A program made the position numbers and the translations under genes. From positions 19,578,001-19,642,000 of the forward strand of contig JAMPIT010000059.1 in the NCBI GenBank assembly GCA_026261815.1: 64,000 nt of DNA, in the 5' to 3' direction. The DNA is from Monarcha castaneiventris obscurior (lineage: Eukaryota; Chordata; Aves; Passeriformes; Monarchidae). Below the pieces are notes generated by a model. It did no database searches, was not told the DNA's origin, and saw nothing but the letters and a program-made list of their open reading frames with translations. Below, piece after piece: positions 52,216 through 64,000 of the stretch (its first letter is position 1; every line of letters begins with the position of its first letter).

Positions 52216-52610
52216 AAAAATCACAGAATGATTTATGGTGGAAAGGACATCTTGAGGTAACCCAGTCAAGTCCTGCTGCTCAAGCAGGGTCAGCTACAGC
52301 AGGTTTTCCAGGTCTTTGTCCAGGCAGGTTTTCACTATCTCCACAGACAGAGATGCCACAAAACCAGGATTGCCTCCAGATCATTCTTGAATATCTCCAG
52401 TGAGGGAGACTCCACAACCTCTCTGGGTAATCTGCTCCAGCACGTGTTCGCACACACAGTAAAAAAGTTCTTCCTCATATTTAGGTGGAACTCCCTGTGC
52501 ATCCATTTCTGCCCATTGCCTCTTATCCTATTACTTGGCACCACCAAGAAGAGCCTGAGTCCATTCTCTTGGCAGCTTGACAGCTATGTACATCTTGTTT
52601 TCTTGCTGTC
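52216..52610 (-). mobile_element. CR1 LINE 3' fragment, minus strand
   Basis: Begins with AATCACAGAATGATTTATGG, the complement of the CR1 terminal tail. It continues with GCTCAAGCAGGGTCAGCTACAG near 52280, GAGACTCCACAACCTCTCTGGG near 52407, AGTAAAAAAGTTCTTCCTCAT near 52459 and GCCCATTGCCTCTTATCCTAT near 52511. It ends in TGGCACCACCAAGAAGAGCC and neighbouring sequence. Truncated, without coding capacity. Confidence 0.92.
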
Positions 52611-55336
52611 TTCCCAGACCCAACATAACTAACATACTTCACTTACCTTTATTCCACTCTCAATATAATGTTTTTACCACCAATGAGTATCACTAAGAGG
52701 GTTGTAGTCTGAGTTTTATATGTGCGCGGCAAAAATCTCTCACACAGTTTGAAAGAACCTAGCTTCACTAAGAACAAATCTTGACTGAATTGTATAAAGA
52801 TATTTTACAGTATTTCTTTTCACTACATGTAAAAATGCACAGAAAAATTGGGAGAGACAGGGTGGAAAACCTTGCAACTTTAATTTCAGTCATAAAAATG
52901 GTGTATTTTCCTGTATGTCAGAACAAGACCTACCCATCACTGAAATTCTTTACATACAAATGCATCTTGGGGAACCTAAATGTAAATTCCCCCTTTATCT
53001 AAGGGGGAATTAATTTTTTTCTCTTCCAACCCTTTGTTTCTTCCATTAAATGGAACTCTATTTTATTGTAATATGGTTTGTTATTGGTGGAGATTCTATG
53101 GAAGAATAGAACAATAACATCATAAGAGGCTGATACACAAGTTATATTCTGTAGACAGCTGTGTAATTGTTATCTTTAAACAAGTGTGACAATTTTAAGT
53201 GTCTAAGCTAGACTTTCTGAACACTACAGCTGATGCTCTCTCAGGTAATTTTTGTGGCATGGAATAAAGGCATTTGGTGCTTTCTCATCCAGGTATTATA
53301 TGTGATTTTCCATTTACTCTGTGCTTTCTTTTGTTTAAATTTGAATTCTTGCCTGCTGAAAACACAAGAGTAAGTGGAAACAATACTGTACATCTTTGGA
53401 AACCTACCATAAGAAATTAAAAAAATGAGGTAGGAAGAAGATAATATGCTGACATGCAACCTAAGTCTCATGACTCTCTTCTGCTTTCTGATGAACACAA
53501 AAACAAGATCAAGAGGCAACACTTCCGGCATTAAAAAGAACCATTACAAACCCACCCATTTTTTGTAAGGCACAGTAGGAGGAAATGATGCAAGCAAATT
53601 TTTCAATCACTTATTATAAAAGATAAGTACTTTAATGTAGTTAGTTAGTCTTTTTCAAGGCAAGACACTGGGCTTATCTCATGTGGTGGAGGGGTACCAA
53701 GGTTTAAACTGATGCAAAGGCTACATGTGTTGATATTTTGAAAGAACGTGCTAATATTGCAGACCCTTATATTTACAACTGAGCCCTCCGGGTGTTCCAC
53801 CCAGCCACTTTTCACAATGTTTTCTCATGGCTAATACAGCAAGAATCTTTGAATGCTTTAATTACAGCACTAATCTCACAGTTGTCTTCTCCATATGCCT
53901 TCATTTGTTCCAGGCCTTATGATCTCTCTCTCCCTTCCTTTGGTCTACATAGATGACTGGTAAGAAGTGTATCTGAATACTTTCTGGTTATTCTTTTCTG
54001 AGACCTCTGATTATAGTTGGAATGTTTTTACAAATATGGTTCTGCAAGTTAAAGTGTGAAAGGAAGACAAGTTTTATAAATTTTACAGTTTTAACACTGA
54101 TAATTTAATAAAATACATATTTTAACAAAGAGCAGAATTTTTGGAGCTATGATGGATGAACCGTGGATCACAAGCAAGACTTGCAACTCTCTAAGGGTGT
54201 TCTAGGACATTTCAGGAGAGACGAGTAGAAAGGATTTGAAGTAGTTAATGCTCATTCCATTATTTAAGTGCAAGGATTAAAGAAATGCTTACCATTATAA
54301 AAATAATCTTCATTTATTTATATTATAAATATTGAATCAATACAGAATCCAGTTCTTTTTAGTTATACCTCAACTGTGATTTCTTATTTTTCATTTTTGC
54401 CAGAAAACTGCCAAGAGAAATTCACAAAAGAAACAAACACCATAGAACTGAAATGTGAAGATGCTTGTTTTTGCAATGTAATTATAGACTCCCTAAGCAT
54501 GCAAGGCACAGGTTGAGCCAAAATCTCTTATCAAAGTACTTTAGAAGGTCTCGTTGCCAAGGACACACATTAATGAAGGAACCCAGAGTCAAATCCAGCT
54601 GACAGTGATGCCAGTAAATCTGGAATTTGCCTGTTTAGATAGCTGGAGTAGCTCTGCAGTTATACCTTCTCATTTCACAGCAGCATCTGGCACTGTAATA
54701 TACCATAAGTCTGGGTTCTGTTTATTTTAAACTTCATTGTACTTTTCCACTTATAAAGAACTACTTCATATTATTCATCCTGCATTTAAACTAGAACTAC
54801 CCTTGATTTCTCAAACTTAAATAGAATATTTCCCTGACTTTGAAAAAGGCACCATTTTTTCACTCTGTGAAATTACTGAGTAGAAATTGGTTTTGGTTTT
54901 GATTTCCTAGGGAAGATAATGAATCAGAATGGAAAATAGCATTCAGAAAAATCTTTAAAGGAATTAATTTTTCATGCTCAATGACATGAAATAAAGTGTA
55001 AATACCTGCAACAGAGAAGAAATAGAAAATACAGATACCCTTTAGTGGATGCGGAGGCTCTTGTTTTTCTCAGTCATTGCACATGGAAGCCTGCTGTGCA
55101 CTGCTAATTAGGAACCTGAGACTTCAAAAGCAAGTGAGAACAAGCTGGTTATCAAACAAAACTTGTTTCCACCTTTCAACTGAGGAGTCTCTTGATGAAA
55201 GAAGTCCAGTGTTTGTTGATATATCAGGGGTTTTTTTTTATTATTCAGAGGATTATTTCCATATATGAACAAATTCAAAGCTTAACTGATACTGTTTTAG
55301 GATGCAAAGCAGTAAGGCCATACAATTTTCAGATTT
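52611..55336. other. Intergenic, nothing recognised
   Basis: AT-rich DNA. Short open frames only, none recognisable. Confidence 0.55.
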
Positions 55337-56464
55337 TGAAGGTTCTTGATCCTGGCTGGACACCAGATGTTCACCAAAAGTGTTTTATCGCTCTCCTTCT
55401 CAGATAGACATGGGAGAAAAAGTATAACAAAAGACCTATGGCTCAAGATAAGGAGAGGGAGAGATCACTCACCAATTACCGTCATGGGCAAAACAGACTT
55501 GCTTTGGGGAAATTAATGAAATTTATTACCAATCAAGTCAGAGTAAGGTTATGAGAAATAAAATCAAAATCTTAAAATGCCTTCTCCCCACACCTCCTTT
55601 CTTCCCAGATTTAACTATATTCCTGGATTCTCTACCTCCTCTCCCACAGAGGCACAGTAGGTTCTGGGATTGGAGTTTTGGTCAGGTCATCACATGTTGT
55701 CTCTGCCACTCTTTCCTGTTCAGGGAGAGGGAGGACTTCTCACACTCTTCCCCTGTTCCAGCATGGGGCACCTCCTGTGGGAGAGAGTATTCCATGAACT
55801 TCTCCCATGTGAGTCCTTCCCATGGGCTACAGTTCTTCACAAACTACAGCAGTGTTGTAGTCCCTTCCAAGGGTGCAGTCCTTCAGGCGCACTCTTGCAT
55901 GGGCCCCCCACGGGGTCACAAGTCCTGCTAGAAAACCTGCTTCAGCATGGGCTCCTCTCTCCTTGGGTCTGTAGATCCTGCCAGGAGCCTGTTCTAGCTC
56001 ATCCTCATACACGGTCACAGTTCTCTTTGAGCATCCACCCATTCTGGCTTGGGATCTTCCATAGGTTGTAGGTGGATGTCTGCTCCCCCATGGGTCTCCA
56101 TGAGCTGCAGGGGCACAGCTGCTTCACCATGGTCTGCACCACAGGCTGCAGGGGAATCTCAGCTATGGCACCTGGATCACCTCTTACCCATCTTACTCCA
56201 CTGCCTTTGATGTCTACAGAGTTGCTTCTCCCACATATTTTCACTCCTTTGTCTTCAGCTGCACAGTTTTTGCCCTATTCTAAAATACGATATCCCAGTG
56301 TCACCACCATTGTTGCTGATGGGCTTGGTCTTGGCCAGTGGTGGGTCCATCCTGGAGGAGGCTGACATTGGCCCTCTCAGACAGGGGGAAGCTTCCAGCA
56401 CCTTCTCACAGAGACACCCCTGTAGCCCCTCTGCCACCCAAACCTGACACACAAACCCGGTACA
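55337..56464 (-). mobile_element. ERV-type LTR, family B, minus orientation
   Basis: Read on the minus strand it starts TGTACCGGGTTTGTGTG, continues TTTGGGTGGCAGAGG.. and CTGTGAGAAGGTGCTGGAAGC, and ends CCAGCCAGGATCAAGAACCTTCA. That gives TG...CA ends over 1,128 bp. The complement of AATAAA is at 55522-55527, near its 3' end. It is the inverted partner of the copy at 38284-39228. I could not find a matching target-site duplication at these limits. The open frames up to 133 codons between 55551 and 56591 on both strands are products of its higher GC content and are not genes. Confidence 0.75.
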
Positions 56465-59400
56465 TCAGTCCAGTGAAGTACGGGGGCAGTACTAGACCTT
56501 GGCTCTGGACCCCAAAGTAGCAGATCTGTGCAGAACTGCAATGCTCCGTTTTGTGCAGATTTAATAGCTTGTCTGAAGATAAGTTTAGCATCAGTGTGCA
56601 GGCAAGTATGTCCTTAGACTCTGTTTATCAGTTTATCAGTTCTGCAACATATACTTAAAGTATTAAAAGTATGTTCTGCTACTTGTGGACAACTGAGTAG
56701 TTTCCTCACAACTGTACATTTCAGGTGCATTTAGTTAATATTTATTTTTTAATCTTCATAACTTGGACAAAATAACATAAAAAGCAATGTAAACTAATGG
56801 AATAAATTTAGACAGATATATTTGCTGAGCATTTCTGGCTTTGCAATGAAGAGTTAGGAATTTGGGGGTCTCCTAATTTATCTGGAAATGTGTCAGTTTC
56901 CAATGTCAGTTTCCAACTGCTAATAAATTCAAGGCTGTAATTGACTTTCCTCTGCTACACAAATCTGTAAGACTACTTCAAAGTGGTTCAGCTAGATGAT
57001 AAAGCTCAAAAATGAGAAAGCTGTGCCCATCTAATAAGTTCTCAAAGGCTCATAAGGTTTATCTACAGGTTCCTAGAAAATACATGTTCAATTTCTGTGG
57101 AAATGATTTTTCACTTGCATTCCCCAAGGTCAGTAAAACTCTTAGAATGCAATTGCAGAGTGTAAATGCAATACTTTGAGCAACTTTCCATTATGCTGAT
57201 TCACATTTCAAAATTTATATTCCACCTTCCCAGCAAAAGAAGTGACAGGATATACCAGAGGTTAAGCATGAAGTTAACTACAAAATGACAATTATGGTTA
57301 TGAAAAGGAAGGCATGCATCTGATTTGTAGAGGTCAAGTCATGATTTGTGTGGGCATCTTAAGTGGTAGCTAAGGCTCTACACTGGTCCCATAGGAACAC
57401 ATCTTGCTGCCTTATTTTTAGAGCTTCTGATAAGTCTGCAACTAGTGCGGATATCTTTTATACATTTAAAATTTCTTCCACCAATTTAATTTAAAAGAAT
57501 ATTAATATTTACAAACTGATTTAAAAAATCTTGACAGGAAGTGTCAGCATTAATGAACTTTCTCCAAATGTTGAGTGTAGTAGTTCCCCAAAAGTGTAAG
57601 AGCTAAACGTTGGATGAGAAAGAGCCTTAATTTTCAAAGTTATTTTCTTACTAACAGAATTAATCATTATACAAATTTGTCTTTCATTATTCAATTCACA
57701 TAAATAGTAATTGAGCTGATGCGAGGTCCAATAACAGAATGTGTTAAACCCCAAACCAGCCTCATCAAATTCCTCACACTCAGAGCAAGAAAATTCCTCA
57801 GTTTCCAAGAGAAGATGCTTGTGAATATCAGCTAGTCAAACTAGTTGTCAATTCCTTGATATAATATGAAGAGCTCAGTATTTTGGTAGAGGTATGTTTC
57901 AACAACCAATGGATATTCACCAAGGACATTGGGTAGTGTTTAAATGTAATTCTCCTGACTATGCTATTCTATCAGAGACTTCTGCTACTTGTTTGCAAGG
58001 AATTGCTCCTCTGTATGCAGCAATATTGAAAAGAATGATGCAATTTACACAGAAAATCTGTAAGCTATGGAATACACCATTGCCGTGTTAATCTACAGCC
58101 ACCAATTAAAGATACACATCACAAAATGCAAAACAAAACCTACCAGCTAATCAAATTGTTCAGACAATGAAGACAAAAGGAATTTTCCTTTTGTATCTTA
58201 GTGCTTTCAATTATTCTTTCCAGTACTTCACAAAGTTTTTCTAATAATGTCAGGATGAGTTTCAGGCTTTATTTTCCCTCTAAGGCTGTAGTCTTCCCAT
58301 GCCTGAATTACTGGAATGTTAACAATAATTTAAGTATCATGCTACAGCAATCACGAGCTGTCTTTGCAACTGATATCAAAAATAAAATTGCTTGAAGAAA
58401 AACTGCAGTACATCTCAGGACCACACTGATTATACCTTTGAAAATTCCTGTCCTCTAAGCAAGGGTAATCTAAATCTCTAAATCCTAACCTCCAAATCTT
58501 GAGAAAGCAAATGACTAAAACCTGCCACTCTAGTGCCACTGCTAGAGAGACACTAAGGAGAGACAATGAATTGCTAGCTGCTTGCAAGCCCGGGAATCAT
58601 GGAAATCTTAACACTAAATCAAGTTACAAAGACTTTCCCACTGAACAGGAAGTAGAGAAATCAATAGTATGATCCTTCAACAGTGACACTTAGGGAGACT
58701 CTGAAAGTTTAATTGCTGTAAAACAAATTAAAGGATTAAAGGTGTTAGAGGAACTTAAATGTCTTTATTTTCGTGTCCAAAATTATCTCTCTGAGGGTCT
58801 CCATAATAAGCTCTTTACCATAAATAACATTTTAATGACAGCAGTAAAATATGACCTTTTAAAACCACTGAAATGACTTCTTATGTTAACTACCCACATC
58901 AAAAGGGGCATTAGACCTTTCCTACTTTTTATTTCCCTTCTAAGTTTTACATATAGCAAAGTATAATGGAGTCTTAACAGGATATTAGACTAAATGTTTC
59001 TTTTTAAGAGCAATGTAATTTTCCATCTATCCTTATCTTCTGGTTTCCTTTCATCAACAGAAAATTATTTAAATTTAAAAACCCAGTTTTCCCCTGACCT
59101 TTTTTTTTTTTTTTTTTTTTTTTCAATTGGGTTAAGTGGGAAATTGTTGCATTAAGATTCTGGAAATCTGACAGAAAATAAACCCCCTTGCATTCCAGCT
59201 GGTCCTTGGAGATTAGAGGTGCTGGGTGTGGCTGGGCTTAATTTCCATTTAGAACCAATACAGAATTATAAGACTGGTTGCTTTCAGTAGGACCCCAGGT
59301 GCATAGTGTGGGTTACATTATAAGTCTGGTCTCATTCATGATTACAAATTTACAAATAGAGCAATTTATCGGAGAAACAGATATAAATTCTTTTAGCTTG

Positions 59401-60801
59401 CCAGTGATAAATTCACTTGACCTGATAAGTAAAAGTGTAGCACTATGTACATGTGCTCCTGGGTATAATCTGATACAGCTGGAGACACAAATCTTATAAA
59501 AGAGGCACCCCTGCTTTAGGAAGGAAAGAGGAGCAAGCCTGTTGACTTGTCTACAAGGTGGTTGTATTCTCATTTTCTATCACTGAGAATTTCAAATGCC
59601 AATTTGTACTTTTGGGAGAAATTGAGGACTGAAATATTCTGTTACTGCCATCATAAATATGGTGGGTGGGAAACCTACTTATATGTATTGAGGGATACTG
59701 AAATTTACATAGAGATTACAAACACTGTGAGTCTTATGCAAGGGTGGAACAGAATTCTGACACCTTAGTGTCACTCCCTCTTCCACCTGGTTTATTGCAG
59801 CAAGAAGGGTCATCTGGCCTCTGCCTGATAACCTGTCATCCTCTCAGCATGCCATCATGCCTATGGAAATCCCATCACCACATATCTCATGGCTGTAAGC
59901 ATCATTCCTATAGAAATGCATACTTAAAAAATTACCAAATAAACAACATCGTGTTTTGGTTTCAATTTTTTTTTCTACAAAGAAGCAATACATTAGTGTT
60001 AGGAACCATAAAAGACTTTTTTTGCATGGATAATTTTCAAATGGAAGAATAGGCAAATGCCAATATGCCCTATTAGCTCTTTGAATTATGCTCAGTTTGC
60101 ATTAACGTTTATAAACCTCTAGATTTTAAGACACAGGAATGAACTACAAAGTCTCATATAAAGCTTATACAAGGATCTCTTGAAAAAATATGAAAGCTGG
60201 AGATTTCAAAGCAAATCACATAGATTTGCTCCTGTCTCTTCAAAATACACCCCACAGTACAACTAATAGTGAAAAAGACTGAGGTAACAGATTGCTGGCA
60301 TAAGCCAGCAGCAAATAACTAATGTTTTGAAGAAATGTAATTATGCCCATTCCAATCCTACACAGTATATCAGGGCTCTTAAATGAAATTTGTGACATAA
60401 CTACATTATCTTCATTTAAAGTTAAAACTTCCCTTTTAGAAGATAGGAAAATGTAGATATAATGGAAAGAAGGGTAAGAAAAATGCTCACTACTACTTTG
60501 GAAAGCAAAAGAGAGTCAGACATCCTGAGCTGGTAGAAAAGGGAGAGGAAGAAAAGAGCAAAATGGGATGAACTCTTTTTCTTGCACATTTTGGATGGGG
60601 ACAGATCAAGTCTCAGTGCCTGGTACTGGAACAAACTCCCTGCATGACCTTAAACGCATTGTCAGGTTGATCTGACTTGTGTAATGGATGAGTTATGCTC
60701 AATTTTTAGACCAAGAACTTAATTTCTGAGACATCACTTTCTTACTTTTCAGATCTCTGGGATTTCACTTTTCCCCATTGAATCTTGCCTTTTTATACTG
60801 A
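56465..60801. other. Intergenic, nothing recognised
   Basis: AT-rich sequence with a long T-run (59100-59123) and no recognisable gene or mobile element. A 13-bp tandem doublet (TCAGTTTCCAATG-like) lies near 56892. Confidence 0.55.
59100..59123. repeat. Poly-T run (24)
   Basis: Uninterrupted T tract on the + strand. No LINE or SINE body recognisable on either side. Confidence 0.9.
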
Positions 60802-61258
60802 TGCCATGGTGATTTTTTGCCTTTTCTTTTATACCCCTGTTATGCCTTTTTACAACTTCTGTATTAGTGTTTTTTACCTGCATTCTTGGACTTGTTTGTT
60901 AAGCTAGGAGACTAAAACATTTTAGAGGTTTTGTAGTTAGGGATCAGTCTCCCCAAGCCCCAAGTTCCTCTTCAGAACACATTTTGTAAACTAAGACAGA
61001 ACCATCCAGGGGAAGGTTCCTTGGGGAGGGGGCTCATTCGAGCCTCTCACCGGGGAATTTTTGATAGCTATGCTAATTAGTAATACCTATAATGTTATAC
61101 CAGACCTTTTTTGGGGGGGGGCATTGCAGGGTGAATGCAGGTGCATTCATCCTGGACATAGTGCACCAAAAGATCCTTAAAATAAATACCAAGGTAAAAT
61201 CCCTTTTTCGCTTCTAACCGTGTTTGCCTCTTGATTTTAAGACCAGGAAAACGCATCA
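60802..61258 (+). mobile_element. ERV-type LTR, third family, + orientation
   Basis: It begins near TGCCATGGTGATTTTTTGCC. It includes CCCCAAGTTCCTCTTCAGAA, GGGAAGGTTCCTTGGGGAGGG-like sequence, ATGCTAATTAGTAATACCTA and a G9 run near 61112. A poly(A) signal AATAAA sits at 61181-61186, followed by the T/C-rich ending GTTTGCCTCTTGATTTTAAG. I recognise this order from songbird LTRs. About 457 bp with approximate ends and no target-site duplication identified. Non-coding. Confidence 0.65.
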
Positions 61259-62377
61259 ATACCACAGCTCAGGTACTAATTGGTTCTTACTGTAATGCAG
61301 AAAGGATAAAGTACTGCAAAAGCTGCACAATAATTGTTCAAACTCTCCACCATAATACAGATAAGAAAAGATATTGCATCTTAATATTTCTGTACCTAAT
61401 TTCTTGCTAAAAATGTGAAAAGGTTTTAATGGTATCATTTCTGCTCATAGTAAAAGAGAGTTACATAATAACAGACATAAAAAACCCAAGCTAGGTAAGG
61501 CATTGCTAGTTTTTTCCCTCAGATTTTGCTTCTGCTGTACTTACAGCATTGAAATATAAAGTGTTTATGACAAGAAACTAGTTAGACCCAAATCTCGTAG
61601 AAAATTAAAAGAAAGGAGCTGTTATAGAATGCAGTGTGTCATCTTTTTTCCTCTCCCATTGTGAATGCCTCAAAATCAACTCCTTTTTCTTTTTTTCTTT
61701 TTGTTGTTCTTTTCATATTAGCCTCCCCGTGTTTTCCAGAAAGAGTAACAAAACTATTATTTTTCCGTGCTGATACTTTTTCCTACTCTGTTTCCAAACT
61801 TCTCCAATGATAAAAGAAAGAGAAGATGGAAGACTAACCCTAAGAAAAGGCTCGACAGTACCCCCAATTGATAAAAATTAAAAGCTCTAAATTTTACAGC
61901 TCTCATTTCCTCTCTGCCTAGGAGAAGATTTAAGAAGGGTTTCAAATGATTTTCTGATAATTAGATTTTATAAAATAATTGCAATACAATATATAGTGAA
62001 AAATATAGCAATTATTCAGGTCAGGGAAATCTATGAGTTTTTAGAACACAGTATTTAGGTGACTAAAAGGCATTTGTTTGATGAACATTGACTGTATTTA
62101 TCTAATATGAAACGGATCAATATTCCATTTCATTTCTAAGTTTCAATTTTAGTTAAATTTTATTCCCTGGCATTTCAGAGTTAATCCAAGATAGTTTCCT
62201 TTCTTTTTGCAGTATATTAAGTTTATGGGATTAAATGAAGGAGGAATATAGACAACTGTGATACTCTGTAAGATTTGCCCTATATTCAACAAAATTACAA
62301 CAAAAAGAGGTTAAAGCATTCTGAGATCTGATGATTTTTTGCTGGTTTATTTTATTTTCCTCCCTGAAACCATGTCA

Positions 62378-62419
62378 GTGTGTGTGTGTGTGCACGGAAA
62401 TTAAAAAAAAAAAAAAAAA
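62378..62419. repeat. (GT)n followed by poly-A
   Basis: Seven to eight GT units at 62378-62392 and 17 consecutive A at 62403-62419, just left of the LTR insertion site. Confidence 0.85.
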
Positions 62420-62428
62420 TTCTACCTG

Positions 62429-62433
62429 CTAAT
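62429..62433. repeat. Target-site duplication, left copy (CTAAT)
   Basis: Five bases CTAAT directly before the TG of the LTR. The same five bases follow its terminal CA at 63921-63925. A 5-bp duplication fits an ERVL-like integrase, though class assignment from this alone is tentative. Confidence 0.8.
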
Positions 62434-63920
62434 TGTCGTGGTTTAGCATAGCTGGGAATTGTACTTGAAGAAGGCTGTATCTGCCAGGAAGTGATTCTTT
62501 GCAAAGAGGTGCTTACAGCTTCCTCTAGACCCAACAGAACCAATCAACTGGCTAGGTTGAATATTGGCAACTTTTTTAAACCACTTAGAGAGCTGGACAC
62601 GCCTCTGTGATCCACATTTTAAGAAGGAACAGAGCCTGGGAAGCCCTCTCTTGTTTCCGGTGGCCAAACAGGTAACTGGGGGGGGTGGCCGGGCCAGTCT
62701 GGGCTCTGCCGGCCGGGGGTGGCCTGGCTGAGATCGCAGCCGCTCCTGCTCGCCGGACACCCCCCAGAGGCCAGGCCGGCCCTCACCCCTAGAGCAGCTG
62801 AAATTCATCTGAGGCTGCTCCCAGCAGGATCATGTGGCCAAGAGATAAGTGAATTCCAAACTCCAGCTGCAAGGCCCGGGTGAGATGAACTCTCTTAGTG
62901 CTGTAAGATTCTTCCAGACCAGATGAAGCCTGCAGACATCAATCCTCTCCCTGGTCAGAGGACAGAGAAAGGTGAAGGTGTGTGAAAAAAAGGCATTATA
63001 AAGATGCCCAAATCAGTGGGGAAGAAAGAGCTGAGACCCCGAGGGAGGAGAATGAGGAGATGCTTCAATCCTAGAAGCTGAAATTCTGTTGGAAAAAACC
63101 ATGGTGATGGACTATGATATATCAGACTACCCATTGTAATTTCTTGAAAGCATGGGGGGGCGGGGGGGGGGAGGGTGGAGCATTCAAACTGCAACTGTGA
63201 GCAAAGGTGCTTGTACTAGAACAAGCAAACACTGAAGTAGCTGTGACTTGCTGTGAGTAACAGTACCTGTGCTGCAGTAAGTACATGCTGAAGTAGCTGT
63301 GATTTGATGAGAAATTTGAGCAGAGATCCTATGAGAAAAAAGGGAGCTCTGTTCCTAGACCATGTGGATACTCCCAGAGAGGGTCCTTACGCCTTTCAGG
63401 CACTTTGATAAGTAAAGAAAACTTCTGTTTCTGAACAGGTCATCCTTAAAAATAGTACCCCCTTTGCTAAAGAAATCCTCGAAACAGCTGTGGGGAAAGC
63501 TGTAGTCGGGGGAAGGGATTTTCACATGCAAGCAGAGAACCATCCCGGGCGGCTGCTTTTGCTGTGACATTAAAAACCGCAAGAGATTGTTTCTTGTGGA
63601 GGTGTTTTCCATGGTTTGACCAAGAGAGACTCCTCTCCCTAAGTGAACTGAAAACCAGAAATTATTATATTATTGGTGAACTGACTAGAATCCTCAAGGG
63701 TTGTGTTTTTTTCTTTTACGTTGGTGGTAGAAGGGAGCAGAGGTGGGGGAGAGAGCTGTTCTGAAGGTTTAGTCTGACTTTCTTTTCCCTCTTTTAAGTC
63801 TGTTAATAAACTTGTTTATATTCTTTAAGTTTTGTGCCTGCTTTGCCTTTCCTCCTAATGCTTATCTCACAGAAGGGACATCAAGGGGCTACTGCCCAAG
63901 TTAACCCTTAAACCACTACA
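62434..63920 (+). mobile_element. Solo ERV LTR, 1,487 bp, with intact ends and target-site duplication
   Basis: The left end TGTCGTGGTTTA (62434-62445) and right end TAAACCACTACA (63909-63920) are inverted repeats with one mismatch, giving canonical TG...CA termini. CTAAT is duplicated on both sides. A poly(A) signal AATAAA at 63805-63810 near the right end sets + orientation. The interior has a GC-rich block at about 62640-62800, G runs at 63154-63175, and an imperfect tandem (CTGAAGTAGCTGTGA at 63232 and 63288). No second LTR and no gag, pol or env lies in the window, so it is a solo LTR, presumably left by recombination between two LTRs. Open frames inside it (for example 62443-62808 minus) are incidental. 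Confidence 0.9.
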
Positions 63921-63925
63921 CTAAT
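63921..63925. repeat. Target-site duplication, right copy (CTAAT)
   Basis: Matches 62429-62433 exactly. Confidence 0.8.
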
Positions 63926-64000
63926 GAAAGAATTGACCAAGATTTAAACTGCATTCTCTAACAAACAGTTAGAGCAGATAAAATCAGCCATCTGCACTTT

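Larger units (their letters stand above)
61259..62433. other. Intergenic, with simple repeats at the right
   Basis: AT-rich DNA; a (GT)n tract (62378-62392) and an A17 run (62403-62419) precede the solo LTR. No gene seen. Confidence 0.6.

Noticed and set aside
55551..56365. 126-, 133- and 97-codon open frames
   Set aside because: They are within the minus-strand LTR and read its complement. No domain is recognisable.
62443..62808. 121-codon minus-strand frame
   Set aside because: It is the complement of the GC-rich block in the solo LTR and has no motif.
62434..63920. A complete endogenous retrovirus at the right edge
   Set aside because: Both termini of a single LTR and both copies of the target-site duplication are present within 1.5 kb. 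There is no internal region.
1..64000. CRISPR arrays, operons, phage or plasmid features
   Set aside because: No spaced direct repeats of that kind are present. Spliced exons, CR1 and LTR elements show vertebrate nuclear DNA.

Overview
The window is AT-rich vertebrate nuclear DNA, most likely from a passerine bird. The evidence is several CR1 (chicken repeat 1) LINE fragments, including one with the diagnostic ATTCTATG-type 3' tail, together with endogenous-retrovirus LTRs of types I recognise from songbird genomes. Spliced exons encode one vertebrate type II classical cadherin. I see no prokaryotic genes, no CRISPR array and no tRNA or rRNA gene.

Gene region (1 to about 24 kb, + strand). 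This is the 3' half of one gene, which I identify as CDH12 (cadherin-12, brain cadherin). Five coding exons were placed by splice sites and reading frame: 7230-7366 (137 bp), 13885-14006 (122 bp), 14414-14531 (118 bp), 18871-19122 (252 bp) and 22692-23191 (terminal coding exon). Joined, they are in one open frame of 375 residues plus stop. They cover the end of EC4, all of EC5, the transmembrane helix and the whole cytoplasmic tail with its p120- and beta-catenin-binding regions. The signal peptide, prodomain, EC1-EC3 and the start of EC4 lie upstream of the window. Introns hold a sense CR1 (12.45-12.90 kb) and a long, dead, antisense CR1 (20.2-22.2 kb) just before the last exon. A 3' UTR with several candidate poly(A) signals follows the stop.

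Downstream region (about 24 to 64 kb). I find no convincing gene here. It looks like a gene-poor flank colonised by mobile elements: CR1 fragments at 27.8-28.3 and 52.2-52.6 kb, and six LTR-type copies. Two related copies lie in the same orientation (31.0-32.1 and 45.3-46.0 kb). Two copies of another family lie in inverted orientation (38.3-39.2 and 55.3-56.5 kb). One partial copy is at 60.8-61.3 kb. The last is an intact 1,487-bp solo LTR at 62,434-63,920 flanked by a 5-bp target-site duplication.

No new biological system is visible. The observations most worth checking are the non-canonical EC4-EC5 calcium linker, the splice options around the transmembrane/tail junction, the solo LTR with its target-site duplication, a textbook G-quadruplex motif at 47,540, and a perfect 9-bp-arm inverted repeat at 48,371.
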